From positions 1 through 15,697 of the forward strand of contig DASUZB010000043.1 of the NCBI GenBank assembly GCA_036377075.1: a stretch of DNA of 15,697 bases. Direction: 5' to 3'. The notes beneath the pieces were generated by a model. That model was given only the letters and a program-made list of their open reading frames with translations. It had not been told where the DNA came from and did no database searches. The position numbers and the translations under genes are program-made. Positions 14,222 to 15,697 of the stretch are shown here, in pieces. Source of the stretch: DASUZB01 sp036377075. Lineage in GTDB: Bacteria > Actinomycetota > CALGFH01. Numbering within the stretch: position 1 is the stretch's first letter; each line of letters starts with the position of its first letter.

Positions 14222-15697
14222 TCTTCCACCCGCGACGGGCCGAGCGGCCGACGGCGGTGGGGGAGGGCGGTGAGCGGGAGCCGAGGCGGGCGCTGATCCT
14301 CGCCGGCGGCGGCATGCGGGTCGCCTGGCAGGCGGGCGCGATCCGCGCCCTCGCCGAGGCGGGCCACTCGTTCGTGCACGCCGACGGGACCTCCGGCGGG
14401 ATCATCAACCTGGCGATGCTGCTCTCGGGCCTGTCGCCGGAGGAGATGTGCCGCCGCTGGGAGACCCTCGACGTGCACGACTTCGCCTCGCCCATGCCCC
14501 TGAAGGACTACCTCGACGCCCCGGGCGGGCTGATGGCGCTCGGCGACGCCGACGGCCTGCGCGACAAGGTCTTCCCCCACCTCGGCATCGACGTGGCGCG
14601 CGTCAACGCCGGCCTGCCCGGCATGACCGCGACGTTCAACCTGGGGAACTTCACCGACAAGACCAGCGTCGCCGTCGAGCACCAGGCCGTCGACCTCGAC
14701 CTGCTGGTCGCCGGCGTGTCGCTGCCGATCTTCATGCCGCCGGTGGTCAAGGACGGCGTCACCTGGACCGACGCGGTCTGGATCAAGGACGCCAACCTGC
14801 TCGAGGCGGTGCGCCGCGGCGCCGACGAGCTGTGGCTGCTGTGGTGCATCGGCAACACCGGCCGCTACCAGGCAGGCCTGCTCGAGCAGTACGTCCACAT
14901 GATCGAGCTCAGCGCGAACGGCGCGCTGTTCGGCGAGCTCGAGCAGATCGCCGAGCGCAACCGGGCGCTGGAGGCCGTGCAGGAGGCCGTGGCCGAGCGC
15001 CCGGTCCGGGTGCACGTGGTCAAGCCCGAGTACCCGCTGCCGCTCGACCCCGACTACTACCTCGGCCGGATCGACGCCAGCACGCTGGTGGCGATGGGCT
15101 ACCGCGACGCGCACACCTACCTCGCCGCGATGCGGCCCGAGGGGGTGCCGCTCGACCCGGGCGCGACCAAGATGCGCGACCCCGGCCTCGGCCTGCGCTT
15201 CCGCGAGCGGCTCTCCGGCACCCTGGCGATGGCCGGCGGCAGCCGCCACGACCTCGCCCTCGACCTCACCGTCGAGATCGCGGACGTGGAGGGCTTCGCC
15301 GCGGCCCCGGCGCGGGGCGCGCCGCTGGCCGGGCGCCTGCTCAGCCAGCACTGGGGTGAGCGCCTGCTCACCGGGGGGCGCTTCCGGATGGAGCGGGCCG
15401 CCGAGGAGACCCGGCTGGTGTACGAGGCGCGCTTCGTCAACGAGGGCCGCTCCTACCGGCTGGTGGGGGACAAGACCCTGCGCGACGACCCGGGCCCCGA
15501 CCTCTGGGGCGACATCACCACCCTCGAGGCCACCCTGCTGGAACAGCCGGCCCCCGACTCGCCCGGGGTGCAGCGCGGCGCCGCCCTGCTGCGCCTCGAC
15601 GGCGTCCGCCAGCTGGTCAGCTCCTTCGAGCCCGTCAACGCCCACGGCCACGACGAGCGCAGGCGGGCCGTGCACGCGTTCGGCCGGCTGCTCCTCG
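14218..15697 (+). CDS. Patatin-like phospholipase with C-terminal beta-rich domain, partial
   Basis: The ATG at 14218 overlaps the previous stop by four bases; the frame is open to the window end (493 codons seen). Residues 24-215 are a patatin-like lipase domain: ALILAGGGMRVAWQAGAIRA (25-44) supplies the glycine-rich oxyanion loop, HADGTSGGIINLAM (54-67) has the nucleophile Ser59 in GTSGG, and TWTDAVWIKDANLLEA (182-197) takes the place of the usual DGG motif, with Asp185 as the probable dyad acid. The enzyme should hydrolyse acyl esters of phospholipids or neutral lipids. Residues about 324-493 resemble the stand-alone protein at 9908-10585: LRFRERLSGTLAM aligns with LEFTEEMKGWISF, and GDKTLRDDPGPDLWGDITTL (417-436) with GHKRVRDDPGLDVWRDTSTL. 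The lipase is thus fused to the operon's shared domain. The true C-terminus is not in the window. Confidence 0.9.
   Translation, partial: MIFHPRRAERPTAVGEGGEREPRRALILAGGGMRVAWQAGAIRALAEAGHSFVHADGTSGGIINLAMLLSGLSPEEMCRRWETLDVHDFASPMPLKDYLDAPGGLMALGDADGLRDKVFPHLGIDVARVNAGLPGMTATFNLGNFTDKTSVAVEHQAVDLDLLVAGVSLPIFMPPVVKDGVTWTDAVWIKDANLLEAVRRGADELWLLWCIGNTGRYQAGLLEQYVHMIELSANGALFGELEQIAERNRALEAVQEAVAERPVRVHVVKPEYPLPLDPDYYLGRIDASTLVAMGYRDAHTYLAAMRPEGVPLDPGATKMRDPGLGLRFRERLSGTLAMAGGSRHDLALDLTVEIADVEGFAAAPARGAPLAGRLLSQHWGERLLTGGRFRMERAAEETRLVYEARFVNEGRSYRLVGDKTLRDDPGPDLWGDITTLEATLLEQPAPDSPGVQRGAALLRLDGVRQLVSSFEPVNAHGHDERRRAVHAFGRLLL

Noticed and set aside
14065..15675. Long minus-strand open frame opposite the patatin gene
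   Set aside because: The plus strand carries a patatin domain with all key motifs and an ATGA overlap with the preceding gene; the minus frame has no recognisable domain.

Overview
The window is about 15.7 kb of very GC-rich DNA with dense coding, strong G/C third-position bias and purine-rich ribosome binding sites. Together with the gene families present (ECF sigma factor with TPR-CHAT protease and subtilase, GMC oxidoreductase/patatin lipid operon, r1t-type holin-like protein) this points to an actinomycete-grade Actinomycetota genome. No rRNA, tRNA, CRISPR array or complete insertion sequence was seen.

Layout. (1) 1-724, minus: 5' part of a secreted GH26-like glycoside hydrolase (beta-mannanase type), cut by the window edge. 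(2) 725-1045: 321-bp non-coding divergent region. (3) 1046-2224, plus: polytopic membrane protein resembling the sensor half of actinobacterial histidine kinases, with no kinase domain. (4) 2224-2337: 114-bp imperfect palindromic element E1. (5) 2369-5011, minus: TPR-CHAT caspase-like protease, divergent from (6) 5072-6457, plus: cytoplasmic-looking subtilisin-family (S8) protease, followed by (7) 6567-6842, plus: 91-aa two-helix protein like r1t-type holins, with a strong hairpin terminator. (8) 6927-7021: second copy of the palindromic element, E2, in opposite orientation. (9) 7022-7483 and 7519-8097, minus: a sigma-70/ECF-type sigma factor followed by a 153-aa protein of unknown function. 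(10) 8205 to the window end, plus: six tightly overlapping genes: GMC oxidoreductase, a stand-alone beta-rich domain protein, membrane metallophosphoesterase, alpha/beta hydrolase with a Cys at the nucleophile position, acetoacetate-decarboxylase-like protein, and a patatin-like phospholipase that carries a paralogous copy of the same beta-rich domain and runs off the window.

Two themes stand out. The first is a protease module: a TPR-CHAT protease (His752/Cys792) head to head with a subtilase (Asp202/His244/Ser413), plus a holin-like membrane protein, next to a sigma factor gene pair. This composition suggests a regulated proteolytic, possibly cell-death or defence, system with a membrane-permeabilising arm; that role is inference. 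The CHAT-S8-holin part is bracketed by inverted copies of one palindromic element (E1 and E2), whose stems differ by compensatory base changes and which sit against TA dinucleotides at TAG stop codons of the flanking genes, as a TA-targeting miniature transposable element might. The second is the lipid operon: five consecutive start/stop overlaps imply translational coupling, and the same domain occurs alone and fused to patatin, suggesting the products act on a common lipid or sterol-like substrate.
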